Origin: Bacteroidetes bacterium UBA6063
GTDB lineage: Bacteria; Bacteroidota; Bacteroidia; NS11-12g; UBA9320
Reading direction: 5' to 3'
DNA: 24,060 nt
NCBI GenBank assembly: GCA_002428905.1
Contig: DIYD01000154.1
Location: 1 to 24,060 of the forward strand
Shown: positions 22,805-24,060 of the stretch, in pieces
Position numbering within the stretch: position 1 is the stretch's first letter
How the letters are laid out: every line of letters begins with the position of its first letter
Program-made: the position numbers and the translations under genes
The notes under the pieces: model-generated
What the model saw: the letters and a program-made list of their open reading frames with translations, nothing else
Database searches by the model: none
Told to the model about the DNA's origin: nothing

Positions 22805-23175
22805 TGGAGAACAACGCAAACAGAACACTAATACTCGGAGCAAGTCCAAACCCTGCACGGTACTCAAACAGGGCTGCTGAACTGCTTACATCCAAGCAGC
22901 ATCGCATTGTTCAATTGGGCAAAAGAGGCGGACAAGTTGCTGGTGATGAGATTCTTACAACAGCCGAAATGTTGGAAGACATAGATACCGTTACCTTGTA
23001 CCTGGGACCACAGAACCAAACCGAATACTATCAGTACATTATATCCCTAAAACCCCGCAGAGTCATCTTTAACCCGGGTACAGAAAATCCAGAACTGCGT
23101 AATCTTTTGGAAAAGAACAACATTGAATGCGTAAATGCATGTACTCTTGTAATGCTTAATTTGGGTACGTATTAA
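22804..23175 (+). CDS. CoA-binding domain protein (YccU-like)
   Basis: Small cytoplasmic protein of 123 residues with a single CoA_binding_2-type Rossmann domain. The N-terminal strand and nucleotide-binding loop are LILGASPNPARYSNRA. The middle has QLGKRGGQVAGDEI and VTLYLGPQNQTEYY, and the end has PRRVIFNPGTENPEL and the conserved Cys segment ECVNACTLVML. Full length for the family. Members bind CoA or a related nucleotide, but their physiological role is not established. Its ATG shares one base with the purB stop, so its translation is probably coupled to purB; the TPR lipoprotein begins 3 bases after its stop. Confidence 0.85.
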   Translation: MENNANRTLILGASPNPARYSNRAAELLTSKQHRIVQLGKRGGQVAGDEILTTAEMLEDIDTVTLYLGPQNQTEYYQYIISLKPRRVIFNPGTENPELRNLLEKNNIECVNACTLVMLNLGTY

Positions 23176-23178
23176 GAA

Positions 23179-23979
23179 ATGAATCACATGAAAATACAGA
23201 CACTTATACTTTTAGTTGCTGCCGTTAGTTTTACGGCTTGTACAGACAAGAAAGAAAAGCTTCGCGAACAGATTTCTGAATTGCAAATGACTGAAAATCA
23301 AACAGGTGAGACAAAAGCTCAGCTTGCAGAGGTTCAAGAAGAGTTTATTAATCAATATCCGGATGATTCAATGGCCAAGACCTATTTGGAGAACATCGCC
23401 ATATTCAATCAGTTGACCGGTAACAGTGCAAAAGCTATTGACTTAAGTAATCAGTATTTCGTGCGATTTAACAGCGCCGACAATAGTGAACTGGGCACAA
23501 TGTACTTAAATGCCGCAAGAGCCTATAGCGATGAAAATCAAACCGATAGCGCAATTCATTATACCGAAAAAGCGATGAAAGAAACCAGTGTTTCATTGGC
23601 TGACCTTCGTTTTTTAGGCGAACAATTTGCTAAACTCATTGCTGACACCACTACACAACATCGAGATCGATACATGATGAAATACGCGGGTATTGTAGAG
23701 CAGACCCGTGGACTGGGAGAAGCCGGTCTGGAATACCAGCGGGTTTACCTGGAGTATCCTTCGTCGGAATATGCACCGTATTGCATGACCAAACACGCCA
23801 GCATTTATGAAGCCAATGGTGAATTGGACAAAGCTCGCGAGATCTATGAAAAACTGATTGAAGAATACCCGGAAAGTAATTTTGCCAGCAATGCCAAAAG
23901 CATGATAGACAATGACTTACTGGGCAAGTCTGCAGCCGAGCAGTTGAAGATCTTACGCGCTAAAAAAGGCGAATCTTAG
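23179..23979 (+). CDS. Tetratricopeptide-repeat lipoprotein
   Basis: Predicted lipoprotein of 266 residues. The signal peptide ends SFTAC with Cys at residue 21, followed by TDKKEKL and a short coiled-coil-like acidic stretch (about 25-55). At least three TPR-like helix pairs follow: near 66-95 (NSAKAIDLSNQYFVRF), 105-130 (YLNAARAYSD.NQTDSAIHYTEKA) and 205-235 (SIYEANGELDKAREIYEKL..YP). The C-terminus resembles BamD/YbgF-type TPR proteins in style, but it is not identified as either. ATG at 23188 (MKIQTL) is an alternative start that gives a more usual signal peptide. It is the third gene of the purB cluster and probably acts as a periplasm-facing scaffold. It overlaps the end of the convergent gene by 3 bases. 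Confidence 0.85.
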   Translation: MNHMKIQTLILLVAAVSFTACTDKKEKLREQISELQMTENQTGETKAQLAEVQEEFINQYPDDSMAKTYLENIAIFNQLTGNSAKAIDLSNQYFVRFNSADNSELGTMYLNAARAYSDENQTDSAIHYTEKAMKETSVSLADLRFLGEQFAKLIADTTTQHRDRYMMKYAGIVEQTRGLGEAGLEYQRVYLEYPSSEYAPYCMTKHASIYEANGELDKAREIYEKLIEEYPESNFASNAKSMIDNDLLGKSAAEQLKILRAKKGES

Positions 23980-24060
23980 ACCTTCTTTTTAATTGTATAG
24001 AATAAAGAGTCGTCAATACCTTCGCAGGGTGCCGCCTTCCAGAATTCCATACCTACCTTT
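23976..24060 (-). CDS. C-terminal fragment of an unidentified leftward gene
   Basis: On the minus strand the frame entering from the right edge is open for about 27 codons and ends in TAA (23978-23976). The visible residues end VGMEFWKAAPCEGIDD and SLFYTIKKKV. The composition looks like a real protein C-terminus and the stop falls exactly at the end of the convergent TPR gene, which fits dense gene packing. Too little is visible to name the family. Confidence 0.5.
   Translation of the reverse strand, partial: KVGMEFWKAAPCEGIDDSLFYTIKKKV

Overview
The window comes from a member of the Bacteroidota, most like a free-living or marine Flavobacteriia/Cryomorphaceae-type bacterium. Evidence: three secreted proteins with type IX secretion (T9SS) C-terminal sorting domains, a TonB-dependent receptor paired with a DUF4249 lipoprotein, no Shine-Dalgarno sequences before most genes, and several copies of the phylum's -7 promoter element TAnnTTTG. 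No rRNA, tRNA, CRISPR array or insertion sequence was recognised. Coding density is high and no gene-free stretch exceeds about 165 bases.

Left part (1-3648): the start of a leftward exported protein, then a rightward array of five related lipoproteins of 189-216 residues. They are arranged A-B-A'-B'-C, as if a two-gene unit had been duplicated and a fifth copy added. All five keep the lipid-accepting Cys at residue 22, an unusual Glu/Gln three residues before it, acidic residues just after it, and two further conserved cysteines. A' and C have homologous 56-base upstream regions. In A, A' and C the start codon lies exactly four bases after the -7 element, which predicts leaderless mRNAs.

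Centre (3744-11666): a MarC-family membrane protein is followed after 6 bases by two very large secreted proteins, which abut each other stop-to-start. Both are built from seven-unit beta-propeller-like (SBBP-type) blocks and strings of about 50-residue two-cysteine modules, ending in a T9SS sorting domain. The first has the order propeller, one Cys module, propeller, seven Cys modules; the second has one propeller and six Cys modules. This lipoprotein, MarC and giant surface-protein neighbourhood is the least explained part of the window.

Right part (11675-24060): a leftward GT4 glycosyltransferase with its own promoter and a TTG start; a leftward TonB-dependent receptor/DUF4249 pair (outer-membrane uptake); rightward ribBA and rnhA (riboflavin synthesis, RNase HI), ending at a strong bidirectional hairpin terminator; a leftward secreted endonuclease I followed by sppA; and rightward purB, a CoA-binding-domain protein and a TPR lipoprotein in a tight cluster. 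The window closes with the C-terminus of an unidentified leftward gene.
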